Source: Muricea muricata
Taxonomy: Eukaryota; Cnidaria; Anthozoa; Malacalcyonacea; Plexauridae
NCBI GenBank assembly: GCA_963855995.1
Contig: OY979731.1
Coordinates: 5,302,942-5,366,941, forward strand
DNA: 64,000 bases
Direction of reading: 5' to 3'
Part shown: piece after piece, positions 36,087 through 50,300 of the stretch
Layout: each line of letters opens with the position of its first letter
How positions within the stretch are numbered: position 1 is the first letter of the stretch
Position numbers and translations under genes: made by a program
The notes under the pieces: model-generated
Seen by the model: the letters and a program-made list of their open reading frames with translations, nothing else
Told to the model about the DNA's origin: nothing
Databases searched by the model: none

Positions 36087-39000
36087 GTTCTAGAAGGAAT
36101 TTGAGCGTGAAAACATGCTCAAATCACCAACTTAAAATTGCCGTCTTAAATCGACCATTGCGACGTTTTTTAGCTTAAAATGGTGTTTTTAGTCCTATAA
36201 TGAACGAGTTGAGCGCAATGATGTACTGCAATCACGGACCTAAAAGAGACCTTCTAAATGGAATTTGCAGAACTTACCAAGTCGGGAATCATGATTTCGG
36301 CGCTCAAACCATCGAGATGAATGACACAACATGTTGAAATGAGAAACCTATAACTTTCTTTTAAACTGAAAAGAAACGATCTTAGAAGCATCAAAATCGC
36401 GTTTTAAGCGTTCTAGAAGCGATTTGAGCGGGAAAACATGCTCAAATCACTAACTAAAAATTGCCGTCTTAAATCGATCACATCGACGTTTTACAGCTTA
36501 AAATGCTGTTTTCAGTGCTAAAGTGAACGAGTTGAGCGCAATGATGTACTGTAATCACGGACCTAAAAGAGACCTTCTAAATGGAATTTGCAGAACTTAC
36601 CAAGTCGGGAATCATGATTTCGGCGCTCAAACCATCGAGATGAATGAAAAAACATGTTGAAATGAGAAACCTATACCTTGCTTGTAAACTGAAAAGAAAC
36701 GATCTTAGAACCATCAAAATCGCGTTTTAAGCGTTCTAGAAGCAATTTGAGCGTGAAAACATGTTAAAATCACTAACTAAAAACTGCCGTCTTAAATCGA
36801 TCACATCGACGTTTTACAGCTTGAAATGCTGTTTTCAGTGCTAAAGTGAACGAGTTGAGCGCAATGATGTACTGCAATGACGGTTCTAAAAAAAGACCTT
36901 CTAATTTGATATTGCAGAACTTAGCAAGTCGGGAATCATGTTTTTGGCGCTCAAACCATCGAGATGACCGAAACAACATGTTGAAATGTGAAACCTATAA
37001 CTTGCTTGTACACTGAAAAGAAACGACCTTAGAACCATCAAAATCGCGTTTTAAGCGTTCTAGAAGTAATTTGAGCGTGAAAACATGCTCAAATCACCAA
37101 CTAAAAATTGCCGTTTTAAATCGACCACGGCGACGTTTTAGAGCTTAAAATGGTGTTTTTAGTGCTAGAGTGAATGAGTTGAGCACAATCATGTACTGTA
37201 ATCACGGACCTAAAAGAGACCTTCTAAATGGAATTTGCAGAACTTACCAAGTCGGGAATCATGATTTCGGCGCTCAAACCATCGAGATGAATGAAAAAAC
37301 ATGTTGAAATGAGAAACCTATAACTTGCTTGTAAACTGAAAAGAAACGATCTTAGAACTATCAAAATCGCGTTTTAAGCGTTCTGGAAGCGATTTGAGAG
37401 TAAAAACATACTCAAATCACCACCTAAAAATTGCCGTCTTAAATCGATCACGGCGACGTTTTAAAGCTTAAATAATGTTTTCAGTGCTAAAGTGAACGAG
37501 TTGAGCGCAATGATGTACTGCAATCACGGACCTAAAAGAGACATTCTAAATGGAATTTGCACAACTTAGCAATTCGGAAATCATGTTTTCGGCGCTCAAA
37601 CCATCGAGATGAGCGAAACAACATGTTGAATGAGAAACCTATAACTTGATTGTAAACTGAAAAGAAACGATCTTAGAAGCATCAAAATCGCGTTTTAAGC
37701 GTTCTAAAAGCGATTTGAGAGTAAAAAGATACTCAAATCACCACCTAAAAATTGCCGTCTTAAATCGATCACGGCGACGTTTTAAAGCTTAAAATAATGT
37801 TTTCAGTGCTAAAGTGAACGAGTTTAGCGCAATGATGTACTGCAATCACGGACCTAAAAGAGACCTTCTAAATGGAATTTGCAGAACTTAGCAAGTCGGG
37901 AATCATGTTTTCGGCGCTAAAACCATCGAGACTAGCGAAATAACATGTTGAAATGAGAAACCTATAACTTGCTTGTAAACTCAAAAGAAACGACCTTAGA
38001 ACCATCAAAATCGCGTTTTAAGCGCTCAAAAAGGGATTTGAGCGTAAAAACATGCTCAAATCACCAACTAAAAATTGCTATCTTAAATCGACCACGGCGA
38101 CGTTTTAGGGCTTAAAATGGTGTTTTTAGTGCTAGAACGAACGAGTTGAGCGCAATGATGTACTGCAATCAGGGACCTAAAAGAGACCTTCTAAATGGAA
38201 ATTGCAGAACTTACCAAGTCGGGAATCATGATTTCGGCGCTCAAACCATCGAGATGAATGACACAACATGTTGAAATGAGAAACCTATAACTTTCTTGTA
38301 AACTGAAAAGAAACGATCTTACAAGCATCAAAATCGCGTTTTAAGCGTTCTAGAAGCGATTTGAGCGGGAAAACATGCTCAAATCACTAACTAAAAATTG
38401 CCGTCTTAAATCGATCACATCGACGTTTTACAGCTTAAAATGCTGTTTTCAGTGCTAAAGTGAACGAGTTGAGCGCAATGATGTACTGCAATGACGGATC
38501 TTAAAAAAGACCTTCTAATTTGATATTGCAGAACTTAGCAAGTCGGGACTCATGTTTTCGGCGCTCAAACCATCGAGATGACCGAAACAACATGTTGAAA
38601 TGTGAAGCCTATAACTTGCTTGTAAACTGAAAAGAAACGACCTTAGAACCATCAAAATCGCGTTTTAAGCGTTCTAGAAGGAATTTGAGCGTGAAAACAT
38701 GCTCAAATCACCAACTTAAAATTGCCGTCTTAAATCGACCACGGCGACGTTTTAGAGCTTAAAATGGTGTTTTTAGTCCTATAGTGAACGAGTTGAGCGC
38801 AATGATGTACTGCAATCACGGACCTAAAACAGACCTTCTAAATGGAATTTGCAGAACTTACCAAGTCGGGAATCATGATTTGGGCGCTCAAACCATCGAG
38901 ATGAATGAAAAAACATGTTGAAATGAGAAACCTATAACTTGCTTGTAAACTGAAAAGAAACGATCTTAGAACCATCAAAATCGCGTTTTAAGCGTTCTAG

Positions 39001-40286
39001 AAGCAATTTGAGCGTGAAAACATGTTAAAATCACTAACTAAAAATTGCCGTCTTAAATCGATCACATCGACGTTTTACAGCTTGAAATGCTGTTTTCAGT
39101 GCTAAAGTGAACGAGTTGAGCGCAATGATGTACTGCAATGACGGTTCTAAAAAAAGACCTTCTAATTTGATATTGCAGAACTTAGCAAGTCGGGAATAAT
39201 GTTTTCGGCGCTCAAACCATCGAGATGACCGAAACAACATGTTGAAATGTGAAACCTATAACTTGCTTGTACACTGAAAAGAAACGACCTTAGAACCATC
39301 AAAATCGCGTTTTAAGCCTTCTAAAAGCGATTTGAGCGTAAAAACATGTTCAAATAACTAACTATAAATTGCCGTCTTAAATCGATAACGGTGACGTTTT
39401 ACAGCTTAAAATGGTGTTTTCAGTGCTAAAGTGAACGAGTTGAGCGCAATGATGTACTGCAATCACGGATCTGAAAGAGGCCTTCTAAATGGATATTGCA
39501 GAACTTAGCAAGTCGGGAATCATGTTTTCTGCGCTCAAACCATCGAGAAGAGCGAAACAACATGTTGAAATGAGAAACCTATAATTTGCTTGTAAACTGA
39601 AAAGAAAAAATCTTAGAACCATCAAAATCGCGTTTTAAGCGTTCTAGAAGCGATTTTAGCGTGAAAACATACTCAAATCACCACCAAAAATTGCCGTCTT
39701 AAATCGATCACGGCGACGTTTTAGAGCTTAAAATAATGTTTTCAGTGCTAAAGTGAACGAGTTGAGCGCAATGATGTACTGCAATCACGGACCTAAAAGA
39801 GACCTTCTAAATGGAAATTGAAGAACTTAGCAAGTCGGCAATCATGTTTTCGGCGCTCAAACCATCGAGATGAATGAAACAACATGTTGAAATGAGAAAC
39901 CTATAACTTGCTTGTAAACTGAAAAGAAACGATCTTAGAACCATCAAAATCGCGTTTTAAGCGTTCTAAAAGCGATTTGAGAGTAAAAAGATACTCAAAT
40001 CACCACCTAAAAATTGCCGTCTTAAATCGATCACATCGACGTTTTACAGCTTGAAATGCTGTTTTCAGTGCTAAAGTGAACGAGTTGAGCGCAATGATGT
40101 ACTGCAATGACGGTTCTAAAAAAAGACCTTCTAATTTGATATTGCAGAACTTAGCAAGTCGGGAATCATGTTTTCGGCGCTCAAACCATCGAGATGACCG
40201 AAACAACATGTTGAAATGTGAAACCTATAACTTGCTTGTACACTGAAAAGAAACGACCTTAGAACCATCAAAATCGCGTTTTAAGC
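31842..40286 (+). repeat. 13-monomer higher-order repeat, 4,200 bp, two copies
   Basis: Copy 1 is 31842-36041 and copy 2 is 36042-40286. T1 units at 32602, 34863 and 35829 recur at 36802, 39063 and 40029. Noted differences are GCGAAAG near 33288 against GCTAAAG near 37488, CGGCG near 34869 against CGACG, TTAAAGC near 35521 against TTAGAGC near 39721, and AATAATG near 35965 against AATCATG near 40165. The register carries a 3-monomer module (T1, AACGGT type, CACGGC type) that recurs downstream. Confidence 0.9.
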
Positions 40287-41233
40287 CTTCTAAAAGCGAT
40301 TTGAGCGTAAAAACATGTTCAAATAACTAACTATAAATTGCCGTCTTAAATCGATAACGGTGACGTTTTACAGCTTAAAATGGTGTTTTCAGTGCTAAAG
40401 TGAACGAGTTGAGCGCAATGATGTACTGCAATCACGGATCTGAAAGAGGCCTTCTAAATGGATATTGCAGAACTTAGCAAGTCGGGAATCATGTTTTCTG
40501 CGCTCAAACCATCGAGAAGAGCGAAACAACATGTTGAAATGAGAAACCTATAATTTGCTTGTAAACTGAAAAGAAAAAATCTTAGAACCATCAAAATCGC
40601 GTTTTAAGCGTTCTAGAAGCGATTTTAGCGTGAAAACATACTCAAATCACCACCAAAAATTGCCGTCTTAAATCGATCACGGCGACGTTTTAAAGCTTAA
40701 AATAATGTTTTCAGTGCTAAAGTGAACGAGTTGAGCGCAATGATGTACTGCAATCACGGACCTAAAAGAGACCTTCTAAATGGAATTTGCAGAACTTAGC
40801 AAGTCGGGAATCATGTTTTCGGCGCTCAAACCATCGAGATGACCGAAATAACATGTTGAAATGAGAAACCTATAACTTGCTTGTAAACTCAAAAGAAACG
40901 ACCTTAGAACCATCAAAATCGCGTTTTAAGCGCTCAAAAAACGATTTGAGCGTAAACACATGCTCAAATCACCAACTAAAAATTGCTATCTTAAATCGAC
41001 CACGGCGACGTTTTAGAGCTTAAAATGGTGTTTTTAGTGCTAGAACGAACGAGTTGAGTGCAATGATGTACTGCAATCAGGGACCTAAAAGAGACCTTCT
41101 AAATGGAAATTGCAGAACTTACCAAGTCGGGAATCATGATTTCGGCGCTCAAACCATCGAGATGAATGACACAACATGTTGAAATGAGAAACCTATAACT
41201 TTCTTGTAAACTGAAAAGAAACGATCTTACAAG

Positions 41234-44200
41234 CATCAAAATCGCGTTTTAAGCGTTCTAGAAGCAATTTGAGCGTGAAAACATGTTAAAATCACTAACT
41301 AAAAATTGCCGTCTTAAATCGATCACATCGACGTTTTACAGCTTGAAATGCTGTTTTCAGTGCTAAAGTGAACGAGTTGAGCGCAATGATGTACTGCAAT
41401 GACGGTTCTAAAAAAAGACCTTCTAATTTGATATTGCAGATTTTAGCAAGTCGGGAATCATGTTTTTGGCGCTCAAACCATCGAGATGACCGAAACAACA
41501 TGTTGAAATGTGAAACCTATAACTTGCTTGTACACTGAAAAGAAACGACCTTAGAACCATCAAAATCGCGTTTTAAGCGTTCTAGAAGTAATTTGAGCGT
41601 GAAAACATGCTCAAATCACCAACTAAAAATTGCCGTTTTAAATCGACCACGGCGACGTTTTAGAGCTTAAAATGGTGTTTTTAGTGCTAGAGTGAATGAG
41701 TTGAGCACAATCATGTACTGTAATCACGGACCTAAAAAAGACTTTCTAAATGGAATTTGCAGAACTTAGCAAGTCGGGAATCATGTTTTAGGCGCTCAAA
41801 CCATCGAGATGACCGAAAATACATGTTGAAATGTGAAACCTATAACTTGCTTGTAAACTCAAAAGAAACGATCTTAGAACCATAAACGTCGCGTTTTAAG
41901 CCTTCTAGAAGCGATTTGAGCGTGAAAACATGCTCAAATCACTAACTAAAAATTGCCGTCTTAAATCGATCACGGCGACGTTTTACAGCTTAAAATGCGG
42001 TTTTCAGTGCTAAAGTGAACGAGTTGAGCGCAATGATGTACTGCAATCACGGATCTAAAAGAGACCTTCTAAATGGAAATTGCAGAACTTAGCAAGTCGG
42101 CAATCATGTTTTCGGCGCTCAAAATATCGAGATGAATGAAACAACAATTTGAAATGAGAAACCTATAACTTGCTTGTAAACTGAAAAGAAACGATCTTAG
42201 AAGCATCAAAATCGCGTTTTAAGCGTTCTAAAAGCGATTTGAGAGTAAAAACATACTCAAATCACCACCTAAAAATTGCCGTCTTAAATCGATCACGGCG
42301 ACGTTTTAAAGCTTAAAATAATGTTTTCAGTGCTAAAGTGAACGAGTTTAGCGCAATGATGCACTGCAATCACGGACCTAAAAGAGACCTTCTAAATGGA
42401 ATTTGCAGAACTTAGCAAGTCGGGAATCATGTTTTCGGCGCTAAAACCATCGAGATGAGCGAAATAACATGTTGAAATGAGAAACCTATAACTTGCTTGT
42501 AAACTCAAAAGAAACGACCTTAGAACCATCAAAATCGCGTTTTAAGCGCTCAAAAAGCGATTTGAGCGTAAAAACATGCTCAAATCACCAACTAAAAATT
42601 GCTATCTTAAATCGACCACGGCGACGTTTTAGAGCTTAAAATGGTGTTTTTAGTGCTAGAACGAACGAGTTGAGCGCAATGATGTACTGCAATCAGGGAC
42701 CTAAAAGAGACCTTCTAAATGGAAATTGCAGAACTTACCAAGTCGGGAATCATGATTTCGGCGCTCAAACCATCGAGATGAATGACACAACATGTTGAAA
42801 TGAGAAACCTATAACTTTCTTTTAAACTGAAAAGAAACGATCTTAGAAGCATCAAAATCGCGTTTTAAGCGTTCTAGAAGCGATTTCAGCGGGAAAACAT
42901 GCTCAAATCACTAACTAAAAATTGCCGTCTTAAATCGATCACATCGACGTTTTACAGCTTAAAATGCTGTTTTCAGTGCTAAAGTGAACGAGTTGAGCGC
43001 AATGATGTACTGCAATGACGGATCTTAAAAAAGACCTTCTAATTTGATATTGCAGAACTTAGCAAGTCGGGAATCATGTTTTCGGCGCTCAAACCATCGA
43101 GATGACCGAAACAACATGTTGAAATGTGAAACCTATAACTTACTTGTAAACTGAAAAGAAACGACCTTAGAACCATCAAAATCGCGTTTTAAGCGTTCTA
43201 GAAGGAATTTGAGCGTGAAAACATGCTCAAATCACCAACTTAAAATTGCCGTCTTAAATCGACCATTGCGACGTTTTTTAGCTTAAAATGGTGTTTTTAG
43301 TCCTATAATGAACGAGTTGAGCGCAATGATGTACTGCAATCACGGACCTAAAAGAGACCTTCTAAATGGAATTTGCAGAACTTACCAAGTCGGGAATCAT
43401 GATTTCGGCGCTCAAACCATCGAGATGAATGACACAACATGTTGAAATGAGAAACCTATAACTTTCTTTTAAACTGAAAAGAAACGATCTTAGAAGCATC
43501 AAAATCGCGTTTTAAGCGTTCTAGAAGCGATTTGAGCGGGAAAACATGCTCAAATCACTAACTAAAAATTGCCGTCTTAAATCGATCACATCGACGTTTT
43601 ACAGCTTAAAATGCTGTTTTCAGTGCTAAAGTGAACGAGTTGAGCGCAATGATGTACTGTAATCACGGACCTAAAAGAGACCTTCTAAATGGAATTTGCA
43701 GAACTTACCAAGTCGGGAATCATGATTTCGGCGCTCAAACCATCGAGATGAATGAAAAAACATGTTGAAATGAGAAACCTATACCTTGCTTGTAAACTGA
43801 AAAGAAACGATCTTAGAACCATCAAAATCGCGTTTTAAGCGTTCTAGAAGCAATTTGAGCGTGAAAACATGTTAAAATCACTAACTAAAAACTGCCGTCT
43901 TAAATCGATCACATCGACGTTTTACAGCTTGAAATGCTGTTTTCAGTGCTAAAGTGAACGAGTTGAGCGCAATGATGTACTGCAATGACGGTTCTAAAAA
44001 AAGACCTTCTAATTTGATATTGCAGAACTTAGCAAGTCGGGAATCATGTTTTTGGCGCTCAAACCATCGAGATGACCGAAACAACATGTTGAAATGTGAA
44101 ACCTATAACTTGCTTGTACACTGAAAAGAAACGACCTTAGAACCATCAAAATCGCGTTTTAAGCGTTCTAGAAGTAACTTGAGCGTGAAAACATGCTCAA

Positions 44201-47200
44201 ATCACCAACTAAAAATTGCCGTTTTAAATCGACCACGGCGACGTTTTAGAGCTTAAAATGGTGTTTTTAGTGCTAGAGTGAATGAGTTGAGCACAATCAT
44301 GTACTGTAATCACGGACCTAAAAGAGACCTTCTAAATGGAATTTGCAGAACTTACCAAGTCGGGAATCATGATTTCGGCGCTCAAACCATCGAGATGAAT
44401 GAAAAAACATGTTGAAATGAGAAACCTATAACTTGCTTGTAAACTGAAAAGAAACGATCTTAGAACTATCAAAATCGCGTTTTAAGCGTTCTGGAAGCGA
44501 TTTGAGAGTAAAAACATACTCAAATCACCACCTAAAAATTGCCGTCTTAAATCGATCACGGCGACGTTTTAAAGCTTAAATAATGTTTTCAGTGCTAAAG
44601 TGAACGAGTTGAGCGCAATGATGTACTGCAATCACGGACCTAAAAGAGACATTCTAAATGGAATTTGCACAACTTAGCAATTCGGAAATCATGTTTTCGG
44701 CGCTCAAACCATCGAGATGAGCGAAACAACATGTTGAATGAGAAACCTATAACTTGATTGTAAACTGAAAAGAAACGATCTTAGAAGCATCAAAATCGCG
44801 TTTTAAGCGTTCTAAAAGCGATTTGAGAGTAAAAAGATACTCAAATCACCACCTAAAAATTGCCGTCTTAAATCGATCACGGCGACGTTTTAAAGCTTAA
44901 AATAATGTTTTCAGTGCTAAAGTGAACGAGTTTAGCGCAATGATGTACTGCAATCACGGACCTAAAAGAGACCTTCTAAATGGAATTTGCAGAACTTAGC
45001 AAGTCGGGAATCATGTTTTCGGCGCTAAAACCATCGAGACTAGCGAAATAACATGTTGAAATGAGAAACCTATAACTTGCTTGTAAACTCAAAAGAAACG
45101 ACCTTAGAACCATCAAAATCGCGTTTTAAGCGCTCAAAAAGGGATTTGAGCGTAAAAACATGCTCAAATCACCAACTAAAAATTGCTATCTTAAATCGAC
45201 CACGGCGACGTTTTAGGGCTTAAAATGGTGTTTTTAGTGCTAGAACGAACGAGTTGAGCGCAAGGATGTACTGCAATCAGGGACCTAAAAGAGACCTTCT
45301 AAATGGAAATTGCAGAACTTACCAAGTCGGGAATCATGATTTCGGCGCTCAAACCATCGAGATGAATGACACAACATGTTGAAATGAGAAACCTATAACT
45401 TTCTTGTAAACTGAAAAGAAACGATCTTACAAGCATCAAAATCGCGTTTTAAGCGTTCTAGAAGCGATTTGAGCGGGAAAACATGCTCAAATCACTAACT
45501 AAAAATTGCCGTCTTAAATCGATCACATCGACGTTTTACAGCTTAAAATGCTGTTTTCAGTGCTAAAGTGAACGAGTTGAGCGCAATGATGTACTGCAAT
45601 GACGGATCTTAAAAAAGACCTTCTAATTTGATATTGCAGAACTTAGCAAGTCGGGACTCATGTTTTCGGCGCTCAAACCATCGAGATGACCGAAACAACA
45701 TGTTGAAATGTGAAGCCTATAACTTGCTTGTAAACTGAAAAGAAACGACCTTAGAACCATCAAAATCGCGTTTTAAGCGTTCTAGAAGGAATTTGAGCGT
45801 GAAAACATGCTCAAATCACCAACTTAAAATTGCCGTCTTAAATCGACCACGGCGACGTTTTAGAGCTTAAAATGGTGTTTTTAGTCCTATAGTGAACGAG
45901 TTGAGCGCAATGATGTACTGCAATCACGGACCTAAAACAGACCTTCTAAATGGAATTTGCAGAACTTACCAAGTCAGGAATCATGATTTGGGCGCTCAAA
46001 CCATCGAGATGAATGAAAAAACATGTTGAAATGAGAAACCTATAACTTGCTTGTAAACTGAAAAGAAACGATCTTAGAACCATCAAAATCGCGTTTTAAG
46101 CGTTCTAGAAGCAATTTGAGCGTGAAAACATGTTAAAATCACTAACTAAAAATTGCCGTCTTAAATCGATCACATCGACGTTTTACAGCTTGAAATGCTG
46201 TTTTCAGTGCTAAAGTGAACGAGTTGAGCGCAATGATGTACTGCAATGACGGTTCTAAAAAAAGACCTTCTAATTTGATATTGCAGAACTTAGCAAGTCG
46301 GGAATCATGTTTTCGGCGCTCAAACCATCGAGATGACCGAAACAACATGTTGAAATGTGAAACCTATAACTTGCTTGTACACTGAAAAGAAACGACCTTA
46401 GAACCATCAAAATCGCGTTTTAAGCCTTCTAAAAGCGATTTGAGCGTAAAAACATGTTCAAATAACTAACTATAAATTGCCGTCTTAAATCGATAACGGT
46501 GACGTTTTACAGCTTAAAATGGTGTTTTCAGTGCTAAAGTGAACGAGTTGAGCGCAATGATGTACTGCAATCACGGATCTGAAAGAGGCCTTCTAAATGG
46601 ATATTGCAGAACTTAGCAAGTCGGGAATCATGTTTTCTGCGCTCAAACCATCGAGAAGAGCGAAACAACATGTTGAAATGAGAAACCTATAATTTGCTTG
46701 TAAACTGAAAAGAAAAAATCTTAGAACCATCAAAATCGCGTTTTAAGCGTTCTAGAAGCGATTTTAGCGTGAAAACATACTCAAATCACCACCAAAAATT
46801 GCCGTCTTAAATCGATCACGGCGACGTTTTAAAGCTTAAAATAATGTTTTCAGTGCTAAAGTGAACGAGTTGAGCGCAATGATGTACTGCAATCACGGAC
46901 CTAAAAGAGACCTTCTAAATGGAAATTGAAGAACTTAGCAAGTCGGCAATCATGTTTTCGGCGCTCAAACCATCGAGATGAATGAAACAACATGTTGAAA
47001 TGAGAAACCTATAACTTGCTTGTAAACTGAAAAGAAACGATCTTAGAACCATCAAAATCGCGTTTTAAGCGTTCTAAAAGCGATTTGAGAGTAAAAAGAT
47101 ACTCAAATCACCACCTAAAAATTGCCGTCTTAAATCGATCACATCGACGTTTTACAGCTTGAAATGCTGTTTTCAGTGCTAAAGTGAACGAGTTGAGCGC

Positions 47201-47394
47201 AATGATGTACTGCAATGACGGTTCTAAAAAAAGACCTTCTAATTTGATATTGCAGAACTTAGCAAGTCGGGAATCATGTTTTCGGCGCTCAAACCATCGA
47301 GATGACCGAAACAACATGTTGAAATGTGAAACCTATAACTTGCTTGTACACTGAAAAGAAACGACCTTAGAACCATCAAAATCGCGTTTTAAGC
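41234..47394 (+). repeat. 6.16-kb duplicated segment, copy 2 (partner at 29926-36086)
   Basis: Second copy of the long-range duplication. Private changes include AACTCAAAAG near 41858, CACTAACTA near 41940 where copy 1 has CACTAGCTA, and GCAAGGATGT near 45260. Between the two copies lies material of the 13-monomer repeat, so the duplication predates or accompanies the 4,200-bp expansion. Confidence 0.85.
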
Positions 47395-50300
47395 CTTCTA
47401 AAAGCGATTTGAGCGTAAAAACATGTTCAAATAACTAACTATAAATTGCCGTCTTAAATCGATAACGGTGACGTTTTACAGCTTAAAATGGTGTTTTCAG
47501 TGCTAAAGTGAACGAGTTGAGCGCAATGATGTACTGCAATCACGGATCTGAAAGAGGCCTTCTAAATGGATATTGCAGAACTTAGCAAGTCGGGAATCAT
47601 GTTTTCTGCGCTCAAACCATCGAGAAGAGCGAAACAACATGTTGAAATGAGAAACCTATAATTTGCTTGTAAACTGAAAAGAAAAAATCTTAGAACCATC
47701 AAAATCGCGTTTTAAGCGTTCTAGAAGCGATTTTAGCGTGAAAACATACTCAAATCACCACCAAAAATTGCCGTCTTAAATCGATCACGGCGACGTTTTA
47801 AAGCTTAAAATAATGTTTTCAGTGCTAAAGTGAACGAGTTGAGCGCAATGATGTACTGCAATCACGGACCTAAAAGAGACCTTCTAAATGGAAATTGAAG
47901 AACTTAGCAAGTCGGCAATCATGTTTTCGGCGCTCAAACCATCGAGATGAATGAAACAACATGTTGAAATGAGAAACCTATAACTTGCTTGTAAACTGAA
48001 AAGAAACGATCTTAGAAGCATCAAAATCGCGTTTTAAGCGTTCTAAAAGCGATTTGAGAGTAAAAAGATACTCAAATCACCACCTAAAAATTGCCGTCTT
48101 AAATCGATCACGGCGACGTTTTAGAGCTTAAAATAATGTTTTCAGTGCTAAAGTGAACGAGTTTAGCGCAATGATGTACTGCAATCACGGACCTAAAAGA
48201 GACCTTCTAAATGGAATTTGCAGAACTTAGCAAGTCGGGAATCATGTTTTCGGCGCTCAAACCATCGAGATGACCGAAATAACATGTTGAAATGAGAAAC
48301 CTATAACTTGCTTGTAAACTCAAAAGAAACGACCTTAGAACCATCAAAATCGCGTTTTAAGCGCTCAAAAAACGATTTGAGCGTAAACACATGCTCAAAT
48401 CACCAACTAAAAATTGCTATCTTAAATCGACCACGGCGACGTTTTAGAGCTTAAAATGGTGTTTTTAGTGCTAGAACGAACGAGTTGAGTGCAATGATGT
48501 ACTGCAATCAGGGACCTAAAAGAGACCTTCTAAATGGAAATTGCAGAACTTACCAAGTCGGGAATCATGATTTCGGCGCTCAAACCATCGAGATGAATGA
48601 CACAACATGTTGAAATGAGAAACCTATAACTTTCTTGTAAACTGAAAAGAAACGATCTTACAAGCATCAAAATCGCGTTTTAAGCGTTCTAGAAGCGATT
48701 TGAGCGGGAAAACATGCTCAAATCACTAACTAAAAATTGCCGTCTTAAATCGATCACATCGACGTTTTACAGCTTAAAATGCTGTTTTCAGTGCTAAAGT
48801 GAACGAGTTGAGCGCAATGATGTACTGCAATGACGGATCTTAAAAAAGACCTTCTAATTTGATATTGCAGAACTTAGCAAGTCGGGACTCATGTTTTCGG
48901 CGCTCAAACCATCGAGATGACCGAAACAACATGTTGAAATGTGAAGCCTATAACTTGCTTGTAAACTGAAAAGAAACGACCTTAGAACCATCAAAATCGC
49001 GTTTTAAGCGTTCTAGAAGGAATTTGAGCGTGAAAACATGCTCAAATCACCAACTTAAAATTGCCGTCTTAAATCGACCACGGCGACGTTTTAGAGCTTA
49101 AAATGGTGTTTTTAGTCCTATAGTGAACGAGTTGAGCGCAATGATGTACTGCAATCACGGACCTAAAACAGACCTTCTAAATGGAATTTGCAGAACTTAC
49201 CAAGTCGGGAATCATGATTTGGGCGCTCAAACCATCGAGATGAATGAAAAAACATGTTGAAATGAGAAACCTATAACTTTCTTTTAAACTGAAAAGAAAC
49301 GATCTTAGAAGCATCAAAATCGCGTTTTAAGCGTTCTAGAAGCGATTTGAGCGGGAAAACATGCTCAAATCACTAACTAAAAATTGCCGTCTTAAATCGA
49401 TCACATCGACGTTTTACAGCTTAAAATGCTGTTTTCAGTGCTAAAGTGAACGAGTTGAGCGCAATGATGTACTGTAATCACGGACCTAAAAGAGACCTTC
49501 TAAATGGAATTTGCAGAACTTACCAAGTCGGGAATCATGATTTCGGCGCTCAAACCATCGAGATGAATGAAAAAACATGTTGAAATGAGAAACCTATACC
49601 TTGCTTGTAAACTGAAAAGAAACGATCTTAGAACCATCAAAATCGCGTTTTAAGCGTTCTAGAAGCAATTTGAGCGTGAAAACATGTTAAAATCACTAAC
49701 TAAAAACTGCCGTCTTAAATCGATCACATCGACGTTTTACAGCTTGAAATGCTGTTTTCAGTGCTAAAGTGAACGAGTTGAGCGCAATGATGTACTGCAA
49801 TGACGGTTCTAAAAAAAGACCTTCTAATTTGATATTGCAGAACTTAGCAAGTCGGGAATCATGTTTTTGGCGCTCAAACCATCGAGATGACCGAAACAAC
49901 ATGTTGAAATGTGAAACCTATAACTTGCTTGTACACTGAAAAGAAACGACCTTAGAACCATCAAAATCGCGTTTTAAGCGTTCTAGAAGTAATTTGAGCG
50001 TGAAAACATGCTCAAATCACCAACTAAAAATTGCCGTTTTAAATCGACCACGGCGACGTTTTAGAGCTTAAAATGGTGTTTTTAGTGCTAGAGTGAATGA
50101 GTTGAGCACAATCATGTACTGTAATCACGGACCTAAAAGAGACCTTCTAAATGGAATTTGCAGAACTTACCAAGTCGGGAATCATGATTTCGGCGCTCAA
50201 ACCATCGAGATGAATGAAAAAACATGTTGAAATGAGAAACCTATAACTTGCTTGTAAACTGAAAAGAAACGATCTTAGAACTATCAAAATCGCGTTTTAA

